The notes beneath the pieces are model-generated. The model was given only the letters and a program-made list of their open reading frames with translations. It was not told the DNA's origin and ran no database searches. The position numbers and the translations under genes were made by a program. Below, in pieces: positions 1 to 7,571 of a stretch of 64,000 nt of DNA. Source of the stretch: Thalassotalea mangrovi (lineage in GTDB: Bacteria; Pseudomonadota; Gammaproteobacteria; Enterobacterales; Alteromonadaceae); assembly GCF_005116735.1 (NCBI RefSeq), contig NZ_SWDB01000014.1, forward strand, positions 1 through 64,000, given 5' to 3'. Position 1 is the stretch's first letter. Each line of letters begins with the position of its first letter.

Positions 1-50
1 AAGTTTTCAAATTTTTGTTCAGCCACGTTTTCGTGACAGACATATCTCAA

Positions 51-126
51 GGGTCGTTAGCTCAGTTGGTAGAGCAGTTGGCTTTTAACCAATTTGTCGA
101 AGGTTCAAATCCTTCACGACCCACCA
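51..126 (+). tRNA. tRNA-Lys (anticodon UUU), copy 1
   Basis: A complete 76-nt tRNA with acceptor stem GGGTCGT/ACGACCC, discriminator A and an encoded CCA end (124-126). The anticodon loop CTTTTAA gives UUU, so it reads lysine codons. It is followed 62 nt later by a second copy with the same sequence. In many gammaproteobacteria tRNA-Lys genes lie between the tol-pal-cpoB cluster and nadA; nadA is indeed next, so tol-pal probably lies just left of the window (inference). Confidence 0.97.
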
Positions 127-188
127 CTTTTTTCAGGTTTCCAAAACTTGGTTTTTACACTATTTTTTAATAGTGATGACATATCTTA

Positions 189-264
189 GGGTCGTTAGCT
201 CAGTTGGTAGAGCAGTTGGCTTTTAACCAATTTGTCGAAGGTTCAAATCCTTCACGACCCACCA
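189..264 (+). tRNA. tRNA-Lys (anticodon UUU), copy 2
   Basis: Second 76-nt tRNA-Lys, apparently identical to the copy at 51-126, with encoded CCA at 262-264. Both copies are preceded by GACATATCT-like sequence, so the tandem repeat unit of about 138 bp includes a little upstream DNA and arose by duplication. The two are probably cotranscribed and processed. Confidence 0.97.
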
Positions 265-294
265 CTTTCCCAAAACCTAAAAATCTCCTTAACG

Positions 295-521
295 GTTTAG
301 CACGTGATATAAATATCACTCCTGGCACGTGAATGTCCCATTCACTCCGAGCGCGTCAAAATAAGATTTTGACTCCTGGCACGGGCGGATATCGCCCTCC
401 AAGCAGTTGAGAGCCGTTCTAGGCGCGATGATGTTTATCGCATGCTAGGAACAATCTACGATTGTGTACTAGGAGCTATTTTCGATTGCGTGCTAGAAGC
501 TGCCCTTTAGGGCTATAGGCA
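295..521. repeat. Array of hairpins separated by conserved 9-nt linkers, switching orientation in the middle
   Basis: About nine short palindromes lie head to tail between the tRNA-Lys genes and nadA. The stems differ in sequence (304-319, 329-345, 355-373, 383-397, 425-441, 451-465, 475-489, 502-513). The linkers are conserved: TCCTGGCAC (320-328), TCCGAGCGC (346-354), TCCTGGCAC (374-382) and TCCAAGCAG (398-406) on the left; ATGCTAGGA (442-450), GTACTAGGA (466-474) and GTGCTAGAA (490-498) on the right. Left linkers are near reverse complements of right linkers, allowing a G-U pair, so the whole block could fold as a branched structure around 407-424. No coding potential is evident. I do not recognise the family. 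Confidence 0.75.
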
Positions 522-538
522 TTTAAAACCGAATCCAT

Positions 539-544
539 TATAAT
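539..544 (+). promoter_or_regulatory. Candidate -10 element for nadA
   Basis: A perfect TATAAT lies 37 bp before the nadA start codon, just after the hairpin array. No good -35 hexamer is found at the usual spacing; the last hairpin of the array occupies that region. This is a pattern match only. Confidence 0.4.
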
Positions 545-581
545 ATCCGGCAGTTTTTTAAGTCCCACGAGTTGTTTAACC

Positions 582-1640
582 ATGTTAGAAACCACCTTAG
601 CCGTTGATTTTGATTACACCTTTCCAGCCAAGCCGGCGAAGCTGAGCGATGCTGAAAAAGATCAGTACAAAGCGAAAATCAAGCAGCTGTTAAAGGACAA
701 GAATGCGGTTCTGGTTGCCCACTATTACACCGACCCTGAAATTCAGGCACTGGCGGAAGAAACCGGTGGTTGTGTTGCCGACTCCCTGGAGATGGCTCGT
801 TTTGGTAACCAGCATCCTGCAGATACCCTGATTGTTGCCGGGGTTAAATTCATGGGCGAGACTGCTAAGGTATTAACGCCGGAAAAAACCGTATTAATGC
901 CAACGTTGGAAGCCACCTGCTCACTGGATTTAGGCTGTCCAATCAAAGAATTCAATGAGTTTTGTGACAAGCACCCAGATCGCACCGTTGTGGTTTATGC
1001 CAACACCTCTACCGAAGTAAAAGCCCGTGCCGACTGGATTGTAACGTCGTCCTGTGCGCTGGAAATTGTTGAGCACCTGGACGAGCAGGGTGAGAAGATA
1101 CTGTGGGGCCCGGATAAGCATCTAGGTGCTTACATTGAAAAGCAAACCGGTGCTGACATGCTGATGTGGGATGGCGCCTGTATCGTCCACGATGAGTTTA
1201 AAACCAAAGCGCTGGTCGACATGAAAGCCTTGCATCCGGATGCGGCCGTATTAGTGCATCCAGAGTCTCCTGCATCGGTTATTGATTTAGCGGACGCCGT
1301 AGGTTCTACCAGCCAATTAATTAAAGCGGCACAAGAGCTGGATAACAACAAGTTCATCGTGGCGACCGATCGTGGCATCTTTTATAAGATGCAGCAGTTG
1401 TGCCCGGAAAAAGAGTTTTTCGAAGCGCCAACCGCAGGTGAGGGCGCTACCTGTAAAAGCTGCGCCCATTGCCCGTGGATGGCAATGAACGGCTTAAAAG
1501 CCATTCACGATGCGCTAATCGATCCAACCGGTCGAGAAATCTTCGTCGATATGGACTTGCGTGATGGGGCATTAAAGTCACTGAACCGTATGCTCGATTT
1601 CTCAGCACAATTAAAGCTGAGCCAGAAAAATAATACCTAA
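582..1640 (+). CDS. nadA: Quinolinate synthase A
   Basis: NadA condenses iminoaspartate with dihydroxyacetone phosphate to quinolinate, the second step of de novo NAD synthesis in the cytoplasm, using an oxygen-sensitive [4Fe-4S] cluster. The 352-residue length matches the family. The expected cluster ligands are present at Cys113, Cys200 and Cys297, the last within a CxxCxxC motif (Cys291, 294, 297), the same positions as in E. coli NadA. The N-terminal helical region and the [11 protein letters not shown] motif are typical. It stands alone after the tRNA-Lys pair, the usual gammaproteobacterial context, so it is probably transcribed from its own promoter near 540. A weak hairpin follows (1650-1668). 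Confidence 0.97.
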   Translation: MLETTLAVDFDYTFPAKPAKLSDAEKDQYKAKIKQLLKDKNAVLVAHYYTDPEIQALAEETGGCVADSLEMARFGNQHPADTLIVAGVKFMGETAKVLTPEKTVLMPTLEATCSLDLGCPIKEFNEFCDKHPDRTVVVYANTSTEVKARADWIVTSSCALEIVEHLDEQGEKILWGPDKHLGAYIEKQTGADMLMWDGACIVHDEFKTKALVDMKALHPDAAVLVHPESPASVIDLADAVGSTSQLIKAAQELDNNKFIVATDRGIFYKMQQLCPEKEFFEAPTAGEGATCKSCAHCPWMAMNGLKAIHDALIDPTGREIFVDMDLRDGALKSLNRMLDFSAQLKLSQKNNT

Positions 1641-1864
1641 GTCGATTGAACCCTGCTTCAGGCAGGTTTAATCAGGACACAGGTTTCAGGTCTCAGATGG
1701 CAGAAAACAAGTTAGTCTACGTCCGTTTATCGCTGTCTGGGATCTATGTTTGTTTTTGTTAGCGTAAAAAATCAGCAATCAGTATACCGTTTACCGATTA
1801 ACACTTGCGTCCTCGCTAATTTTTCCCTAACATACGCGCACATTCAGGCACATGGTGTTTGAAG
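1641..1864. other. Intergenic region after nadA
   Basis: About 220 bp without a convincing gene. A small inverted repeat at 1650-1668 (CCTGC / GCAGG) directly after nadA could act as a weak transcription end but lacks a T-run. The rest shows nothing I can name before the duplicated tRNA-Ser segment. Confidence 0.4.
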
Positions 1865-1881
1865 CTACAATTCGATTTTAG

Positions 1882-1925
1882 GTGACGTGTCCGAGTGGCT
1901 GCCAAGGGTATTAACACGCCTGGCG
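1882..1925 (+). pseudogene. Decayed tRNA-Ser fragment
   Basis: Positions 1865-1901 repeat exactly the 37 bp at 1976-2012, which cover the upstream flank and first 21 nt of the intact tRNA-Ser. After that the similarity fades, though ACGCCTGG, matching the anticodon stem, recurs near 1914. The anticodon loop, variable arm and T arm are not preserved, so it cannot encode a working serine tRNA. It is most simply a degraded tandem copy; a remnant of element insertion at the tRNA is the alternative. Confidence 0.7.
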
Positions 1926-1991
1926 TGCTCAGCCATATCACCAAACGTGAAAAGAAACACGGATATTAAATTCTTCTACAATTCGATTTTA

Positions 1992-2079
1992 GGTGACGTG
2001 TCCGAGTGGCTGAAGGAGCACGCCTGGAAAGTGTGTATACGGAAACGTATCGAGAGTTCGAATCTCTCCGTCACCGCCA
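1992..2079 (+). tRNA. tRNA-Ser (anticodon GGA)
   Basis: An 88-nt class II tRNA with acceptor stem GGTGACG/CGTCACC, a long variable arm, T loop TTCGAAT and encoded GCCA end (2076-2079). The anticodon loop CTGGAAA gives GGA, reading UCC/UCU serine codons. It is flanked upstream by a broken copy of itself and downstream by three phased GTCCG repeats. Confidence 0.96.
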
Positions 2080-2169
2080 TTACTTCTTTTAATTAAATAA
2101 CTTACAGAGTTTTTAGGGTTAAAATTCTAATTCGTAAGTATCTGAAATATATCACATTTATATCTGGCG

Positions 2170-2211
2170 TTTGTCCGCAATTCGTCCGCGGGATTTCTTC
2201 GAAACGTCCGG
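2170..2211. repeat. Three phased GTCCG repeats downstream of tRNA-Ser
   Basis: TTTGTCCGC (2170), TTCGTCCGC (2181) and AACGTCCGG (2203) are spaced 11 and 22 bp apart, one and two helical turns. Phased short repeats next to a tRNA 3' end resemble arm-type binding sites of tyrosine integrases; this is inference, because no integrase gene follows. The rest of 2080-2310 is AT-rich with no gene. Confidence 0.4.
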
Positions 2212-2310
2212 ATTTCCCAATTCGCTAATTATAAATCGCTTCCTCTGTGCTTCTCCTGTTGTGGAGAACATCTTTATACGTTAATCAGCATCACGATAAA
2301 CTAGATGGGT

Positions 2311-2859
2311 TTATCTAAGGGAATCGAAAAGAAGCGGGTGCACTTTCGACACTTCCTGAGCATGCAGAATATCTTCGCCTTTGAAGGCTAATCCGTTCAA
2401 TATTAAATCGTACTTTACTCGAACATACCAGCCATCAACGCAGGGTACTGGCTTGAGATTTGCTGAATCATATTCAATCCGACCTTGTTGCCAGAAACCT
2501 TCGGAATAGTCCTCAATTAAAACAACAGGGTTCTGGCCGGGAAACTCGTAAGAGAAATTTTTAACGTGAATAGATTCAATATTCGGATTGCTGCCCGCAG
2601 TCGTACCAACAGCCCGCACAAAAAATTGGAAATAGACGGATTGGGGAGCCTTTGAATGTTTATACAGGAATGGTATGTGACTTTCGGCTTTCGGAAACCA
2701 GGATGGGAACGTAGATATGACAAGTTCGTTTTCATCATCAAGGGGGAAAACGTGTGATTCATACTGATACTTAGTATATTTCGTGCAGCTCGTTAAGGAT
2801 GCAGTCATTATCCATATGGTTAAAAGCTTAATCAGGAAATTTCGGTTAATTTTTTTAAT
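2311..2859 (-). CDS. Putative lipoprotein of unknown function, possible ATT start
   Basis: I do not recognise the family. The first in-frame ATG is at 2808, which would begin at MTASLTSC, with a lipobox-like LTSC but no signal-peptide N-region or core. The open frame continues upstream and encodes KKINRNFLIKLLTIWIM, a complete lipoprotein signal leading into that lipobox. The only codon in the expected start position is ATT (2857-2859), preceded at 6 nt by AGGAAG (2866-2871 on the minus strand). So either ATT is used, as in infC, or an ATG was mutated and the gene is poorly expressed. The roughly 165-residue mature part is aromatic-rich with a probable beta fold. It lies in the accessory patch after tRNA-Ser. 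Confidence 0.55.
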   Translation of the reverse strand: MKKINRNFLIKLLTIWIMTASLTSCTKYTKYQYESHVFPLDDENELVISTFPSWFPKAESHIPFLYKHSKAPQSVYFQFFVRAVGTTAGSNPNIESIHVKNFSYEFPGQNPVVLIEDYSEGFWQQGRIEYDSANLKPVPCVDGWYVRVKYDLILNGLAFKGEDILHAQEVSKVHPLLFDSLR

Positions 2860-3000
2860 TTTTAGCTTCCTAGCTAGACAACGCTTTTTGTTACGTTTTT
2901 CGCTGATTCAGACACTTTCATCACTTTATTTGCTAATGAGTAGCACTCCAGGAGGACTTTGGTTGGCGCTTTACAGTTAACCAGACCTTTAGCAGGCTTA

Positions 3001-3268
3001 CTATCTTACTTCTTTTTCGATAGCATAAATATCATCATCAATCGTTTGAATTCTCTCTTCAAAAATGGCTCTCGCATCATGCAATCCGCGATTGTAATAA
3101 TATGCACCTATTTCTTTGGAAAAGAAGTCTAAAAGAAATTCTGCGTCAAATTGACCTAAATCCTGCGTCAAATTGACCTAAATCCTGGTGCAATTCATGT
3201 TCAAAATACGATTGCAGTTTTTCAACCATTGACTCTTTCTCTTGATTTGTGAATTCGATTTTAGACAT
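3001..3268 (-). pseudogene. DUF2164 family gene broken by a 22-bp tandem duplication
   Basis: Reading leftward from ATG at 3266-3268 gives MSKIEFTNQEKESMVEKLQ, then ELHQDLGQFDA; after a frameshift the frame continues EFLLDFFSKEIGAYYYNRGL to a stop at 3001-3003. This matches the small (about 85 aa) DUF2164 family, whose core is LGQF-AEFLLDFF-IGAYYYN. The break is caused by a perfect 22-bp direct repeat (3142-3163 and 3164-3185); removing one copy restores one open frame. An AAGGAAA ribosome site precedes the start. As it stands the product is truncated. Contraction of the repeat could restore it, so it may be a reversible variant or an assembly artefact. Confidence 0.8.
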
Positions 3269-3630
3269 TGCGAATATTTTCCTTAGCCACATTGAATCGT
3301 TTAACGAGGCAAATCACCTGTTTTCATGATGATGAGGACGATACGGGAAATCGTAAAAATGAGCAATCCAATAAGTCTAAATGACTTGTGAACACCCATG
3401 TTTGAAGGAAAATTGCAGCTTGCTTGAGAATTTAGGGTCTAATCAGCTCTCAATAGTAGCGACAGTTCGAAGGTTGTGTCTGCTAGATTGAGTTTGTCGA
3501 TACATTATGGTGCCATGATTAAAGTGTCACAGGAATGAGCCGTTAAAAAATACTATATCACTGACAAATATGTCGGTCGCGTATCACTATCAGGTATAAT
3601 TAGGCATTATCGCCAATATATTAGTCAATT
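3269..3630. other. Intergenic region before dbpA with candidate promoter
   Basis: No gene is seen. A TATAAT at 3595-3600, preceded by AGG, is a plausible -10 for dbpA, giving a 5' leader of about 24 nt. The GTG start at 3631 has no clear ribosome-binding site. Nothing else is recognisable. Confidence 0.4.
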
Positions 3631-5016
3631 GTGTCTCATTTAACGTTCAGTTCTACCTCATTATCTCCCGAATTAATTGAAAACCTTACCTCTCTTGGTT
3701 ATCAAACTATGACCGAAATCCAAGCCATGACCATTCCGCTGATGCTTGCGGGTAACGATGTGATAGGTCAGGCGAAAACTGGCTCAGGGAAAACCTGCGC
3801 ATTTGGTTTAGGTTTGCTTAGTAACCTCGACGTGAAACGCTTTCGTGTGCAAAGCCTGGTGTTGTGTCCAACCCGTGAGCTTGCTGATCAGGTCGCAGTC
3901 GAAATTCGTAAATTAGCTCGTAATATTCATAACATAAAAGTGCTTACTTTATGTGGTGGTCAGCCGATGGGGCCACAAATTGGCTCGCTTGAACATGGCG
4001 CGCATATTATTGTTGGTACACCCGGACGCGTTGAAGAACACGTAAGAAAAGGGCGTTTATCACTGGAAGACATCAACACCTTAGTACTTGATGAAGCCGA
4101 TAGAATGCTGGATATGGGGTTTGAAGAGGCCCTTGAAACGATTGTCGGGTTCTGCCCGGCGCAGCGTCAAACACTATTATTTAGCGCCACATACCCTGCC
4201 AAAATTGAGCAACTTGCCGCGCATTTAATGCAATCGCCACAACGGGTTACCGTAGAGTCAACCCATGACAGTAGTAGCATAAGCCAATATTTTTACGAGG
4301 TCGAAGATGAAGCGCAACGCATTGATGCCGTGAAGCGCTTATTGTTGCAGTTTCAGGGGGAGTCAGCCGTGGTATTCTGTAATACCAAGGCACAGTGCCA
4401 ACAATTATCCGATATGTTAACGGCCTACGGATTTGATAGTGCGGCTTTGCATGGCGATCTTGAACAGCGAGACCGTGACCGCACGATGATTCGCTTTGCT
4501 AATAAAAGTCTAACTGTACTGGTAGCGACAGATGTTGCGGCTCGGGGGCTCGACGTCGACAACCTGGATTTGGTGATTAACTATCATATTGCCCACGATC
4601 CGGAAGTGCACGTGCACCGCATCGGCAGAACCGGCAGAGCGGGAAAAAATGGTGTGGCTTGCTCATTGATGAGTCATAAAGAAGCGCATAAAGTCATTAA
4701 ATTACAGGAATACCTACAACAGGAAATTCTGGCATCAGATCTACCTGATGATAGTGTCTTTAGTAAAAAGGCCGTCAAAGCAAAAATGGTAACCTTGCAA
4801 ATTGATGGTGGTAAGAAAAGTAAGCTCAGGCCTGGTGATATTCTCGGTGCTCTTACCGCAAATCCAGCCATTAAAGGTGCGCAAATAGGTAAAATCAAAG
4901 TGCAGGCAACTGCGTCGTTTGTGGCGGTAGACGCAAATATTGCTAAAGTGGCTTTACGAACCATCGCAGATGGAAAAATGAAAGGGCGTAACTTTAGGGT
5001 GCGCCAACTAAACTGA
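3631..5016 (+). CDS. dbpA: ATP-dependent RNA helicase DbpA
   Basis: A DEAD-box helicase acting in late 50S ribosome assembly; DbpA is stimulated by hairpin 92 of 23S rRNA. Visible motifs in order are the Q motif (GYQTMTEIQ), Walker A AKTGSGKT, PTRELA, DEAD in VLDEADRML, SAT in LLFSATYP, and HRIGRTGRAG. The last 75 residues (LQIDGGKKSKLRPGDILGAL onward) form the DbpA-type RNA-recognition domain that distinguishes it from RhlE, RhlB and SrmB. Length is 461 aa, as expected. The start is GTG; the next methionine, MTEIQ, would delete part of the Q-motif region. It appears monocistronic. Confidence 0.95.
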   Translation: MSHLTFSSTSLSPELIENLTSLGYQTMTEIQAMTIPLMLAGNDVIGQAKTGSGKTCAFGLGLLSNLDVKRFRVQSLVLCPTRELADQVAVEIRKLARNIHNIKVLTLCGGQPMGPQIGSLEHGAHIIVGTPGRVEEHVRKGRLSLEDINTLVLDEADRMLDMGFEEALETIVGFCPAQRQTLLFSATYPAKIEQLAAHLMQSPQRVTVESTHDSSSISQYFYEVEDEAQRIDAVKRLLLQFQGESAVVFCNTKAQCQQLSDMLTAYGFDSAALHGDLEQRDRDRTMIRFANKSLTVLVATDVAARGLDVDNLDLVINYHIAHDPEVHVHRIGRTGRAGKNGVACSLMSHKEAHKVIKLQEYLQQEILASDLPDDSVFSKKAVKAKMVTLQIDGGKKSKLRPGDILGALTANPAIKGAQIGKIKVQATASFVAVDANIAKVALRTIADGKMKGRNFRVRQLN

Positions 5017-5174
5017 TCATGTTCATTTATTGATGTCACCGATGGACCTATAGGTTTGCCCATAATACAGGGTGTTATTTATCCCAATTTAGCGGTTCTG
5101 TCGTTGCTGATTCAGATAATGGCTCGGTGTCGAAAGCTTAGCTTTTCTGGGAGATTGGTACTTAACTTTATATT

Positions 5175-6053
5175 TTAAAACCAATCCACTCCAAACGTTC
5201 TGTCTTTAAACTTCCAGGGTGATGTGCCTTCTAATTGCTCTTCGGTATAGACTTTTGCTAATTCATCACCAAAGGTCGTGACGCCTTTTTTCAGGCCTTT
5301 CTCATACTGAAAATGCCACCATTCAGCACCTAACCAACTACCTCCCTGAAAAAATGAACCACGAGCCTTGATTCGTTTAAATCCCTGCTGTTCAAACAGG
5401 GCTGTTAAATCAATAAACTTACCAGTTATGGCTTTGCCTGACTTTCTTGAGCCATAGGTAACGGCATTTAATTCCATTTGCTCTCCACCATCGGCTCGAG
5501 CATAGACTCGCCAGTATCTGTCTTCCTCCGGGACTACAACAAACGGATCTCGGTGGCGGTTTTCCATGCCACTGCCAACGAATAAGTCGATAGCTCTCCC
5601 TGTGTAATGAAAGGAGGTGGCGCTGCGCGAAGCACTAACACTTGCTGTTAATGATCGCCTCGCTCCCGAACTAGTGATCTGTCCTCCTGCTTCAACAACG
5701 ACTTCCCGGACGTTTAAGTACGCTTTTGCTGCGTCTTCTCTTAATAAAAAACGGTTGTAACCGTTTCGGTAAGGATCCGCAGGGACTCTAACCCAATCAA
5801 TGAGGTCCGGTTTTGTAATACTGAGGTTTTGCTCATCAAGATTGATTTCTAAAGCAACTCGCAAAGCCTCCCAGGTTGTTGGTCCCACAATCCCATCGGC
5901 ATACAGGTTATTGTCTTCCTGGAACTGGATAATTGCTGACTCAGTTTTGCTGCCAAAAGCGCCATCATCTGGGCCTGGGTTATATCCCAGACGCAATAAT
6001 ATCTCCTGAATGTTTTTTACTTCTTCCCCTTTGCTTCCCATTCTTTTGTACAT
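5175..6053 (-). CDS. Peptidoglycan-binding protein with M15/VanY-like peptidase domain
   Basis: The N-terminal 65 residues form a PG_binding_1 domain (GSKGEEVKNIQEILLRLGY, then DGAFGSKTESAIIQFQ). The C-terminal half carries zinc-peptidase signatures of the M15/VanY D-Ala-D-Ala carboxypeptidase group: SFHYTGRAIDLF (His and Asp ligands) and EWWHFQY (catalytic Glu/His region). This suggests cleavage of peptidoglycan stem peptides. There is no signal peptide, so it is either released on lysis like an endolysin, exported by another route, or starts elsewhere. A GAGAAG sequence lies 4 nt before the ATG; MGSKG at residue 5-6 is a second possible start. It stands alone. Confidence 0.75.
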   Translation of the reverse strand: MYKRMGSKGEEVKNIQEILLRLGYNPGPDDGAFGSKTESAIIQFQEDNNLYADGIVGPTTWEALRVALEINLDEQNLSITKPDLIDWVRVPADPYRNGYNRFLLREDAAKAYLNVREVVVEAGGQITSSGARRSLTASVSASRSATSFHYTGRAIDLFVGSGMENRHRDPFVVVPEEDRYWRVYARADGGEQMELNAVTYGSRKSGKAITGKFIDLTALFEQQGFKRIKARGSFFQGGSWLGAEWWHFQYEKGLKKGVTTFGDELAKVYTEEQLEGTSPWKFKDRTFGVDWF

Positions 6054-6238
6054 AGGCTTCTCGTAACTACACCTGATGATGTTGTATTAACGTTAAGAAA
6101 AATAGTCAGTTATACCTATACTTAACTCGCTAATTTAAATAATAAAACATTACAGGCGAAGCAAATAAAATTTCTTACAACTTTTAAACGCCAGATCAAA
6201 TAAAAGGAATGTCTTTTTCCTGGAATACTATGCAATAA

Positions 6239-6739
6239 ATGAATGCTACCGAGAGTATATCAATTAAAGCCGAAGCCAATATTTCAGATTGCGGTAAATA
6301 TCGATATTGGTTGAGTCGCATTTGGGATGAATCTAAACCAATAGGTTGCTTTATTTGCATTAACCCTTCTAAAGCTACCGCCATATACTCAGATCAAACC
6401 ATGGGAAACTGCAATAACTTAGCGGCGGCGTGGGGCTGGGGCGGCTTTTACATTGTCAATTTGTTTGCCTTTATGGCAACTGACCAGAGCGACCTGAAAA
6501 AACAGCGGGACAAAGTCGGCCCATTAAACAACAAAGCGATTAAATATATTTGTGAAAAGTCAGATGTATTAGTGTTGGCATGGGGAAACGAGTACAAATC
6601 AAGAGCTAGGGAAGTCTTATCGCTTTTAGTTGATAAAAATCTATTTTGTATTCAAAGAAATAAAGGCGGTGGTTTTCTTCACCCAAATCGTATCAAATAT
6701 GAGAACTTCCCGCAGCCAGTGAGTGTTGACATAGGCTAA
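6239..6739 (+). CDS. DUF1643 family protein
   Basis: A 166-residue soluble protein with the DUF1643 core: ICINPSKATAIYSDQTM, where NPS and the following D-T are the family hallmark, then AWGWGGFYIVNLFAF and VLVLAWGNE. The function of this family is unknown; members are found sporadically, often in accessory DNA. No clear ribosome-binding site precedes the ATG. The next 200 bp (6740-6939) contain no convincing gene. Family assignment is from motif memory. Confidence 0.75.
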   Translation: MNATESISIKAEANISDCGKYRYWLSRIWDESKPIGCFICINPSKATAIYSDQTMGNCNNLAAAWGWGGFYIVNLFAFMATDQSDLKKQRDKVGPLNNKAIKYICEKSDVLVLAWGNEYKSRAREVLSLLVDKNLFCIQRNKGGGFLHPNRIKYENFPQPVSVDIG

Positions 6740-6939
6740 CAGCTTGTATGAAACGTTTCCGTTAGAAAGTTTCGGCAAACTCTCTAGCTTTGAAGCACTG
6801 AAGCGGTTAACGATGCATGACGTTCTTGCAGAGATGATCCTGATGAGTTGGAACAGAATCTTTGTGGTTCACATTAATCTGTCAACAATGCTAAGTTTGC
6901 ATTTGTGGATAATAAATAAAAAACCAAAGCGATATCGTA

Positions 6940-7560
6940 ATGAGTTACATAGCAACGTTTGATTTAATTGGTTGTGGAGTATTTGCCATTTCGGGGGCGA
7001 TTATTGCGTTTCAGCAACGCGTCGATGGTATCGGTGTGGTGGTGCTGGCGACCGTGACCGCTATTGGCGGCGGAACAGTTAGGGACTTATTACTCGATGT
7101 TCCTGTGTTCTGGCTGCATCAGCCTAATTATATCTACACCATCATTTTTGCCAGTATCGTGACCATTTTGTGGATCAACAGCTCTCGTAAAATACCGGGA
7201 AAATCCCTGGAAGTAGCGGATGCCCTGGGATTGGCTCTGTTTGTGGTGATGGGCACGGAAAAAGCGTTAAGCGCCGGAGTTCCAGCGGTAACGGCGGTAA
7301 TCATGGGAACACTAACCGGCTGTTTTGGCGGCTTATTAAGAGATGTGTTCGCGAATCAAATTCCACTGATCTTCAGGAAAGAGCTGTATGCAGTGTGCTG
7401 TATTAGTGGTGGCCTGGTCTACGTTACTTTATTGAATTTTTTATCGGTTCACATAAGCGCGATTATTGCGTTTCTCTGTGTCTTACTGCTACGTTTAGCG
7501 GCACTCAGATGGGGCTGGTCGATACACGTATTTAAATTTCCAGATCATAGTAGCCATTAG
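6940..7560 (+). CDS. TRIC-type cation channel family protein (UPF0126, YicG/YadS-like)
   Basis: A 206-residue inner-membrane protein with about seven hydrophobic segments in two similar halves, each containing a glycine-rich motif followed by R-D: AIGGGTVRDLLL near residue 46 and GCFGGLLRDVFAN near residue 130. This duplicated three-helix architecture defines the prokaryotic TRIC (trimeric intracellular cation channel) relatives, which conduct monovalent cations. The physiological role in bacteria is not settled. It is convergent with the glpQ-like gene, 11 bp apart. Confidence 0.85.
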   Translation: MSYIATFDLIGCGVFAISGAIIAFQQRVDGIGVVVLATVTAIGGGTVRDLLLDVPVFWLHQPNYIYTIIFASIVTILWINSSRKIPGKSLEVADALGLALFVVMGTEKALSAGVPAVTAVIMGTLTGCFGGLLRDVFANQIPLIFRKELYAVCCISGGLVYVTLLNFLSVHISAIIAFLCVLLLRLAALRWGWSIHVFKFPDHSSH

Positions 7561-7571
7561 CAAACGTTTTC

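Noticed and set aside
295-521. CRISPR array or integron attC series as an explanation for the hairpin array
   Set aside because: Repeats are only 9 nt, the variable parts are themselves palindromic, orientation reverses, and no cas genes, integrase or attC core sites are present.
1887-2096. 69-codon frame across the two tRNA-Ser copies
   Set aside because: It only translates the intact tRNA and its decayed copy.
2881-3000. Integron cassette with attC site around the lipoprotein gene
   Set aside because: No GTTRRRY core or paired L/R boxes could be found.
6744-6962. 72-codon open frame between the DUF1643 and TRIC-type genes
   Set aside because: No recognisable domain, no ribosome site, and its end overlaps the start of the well-supported channel gene.
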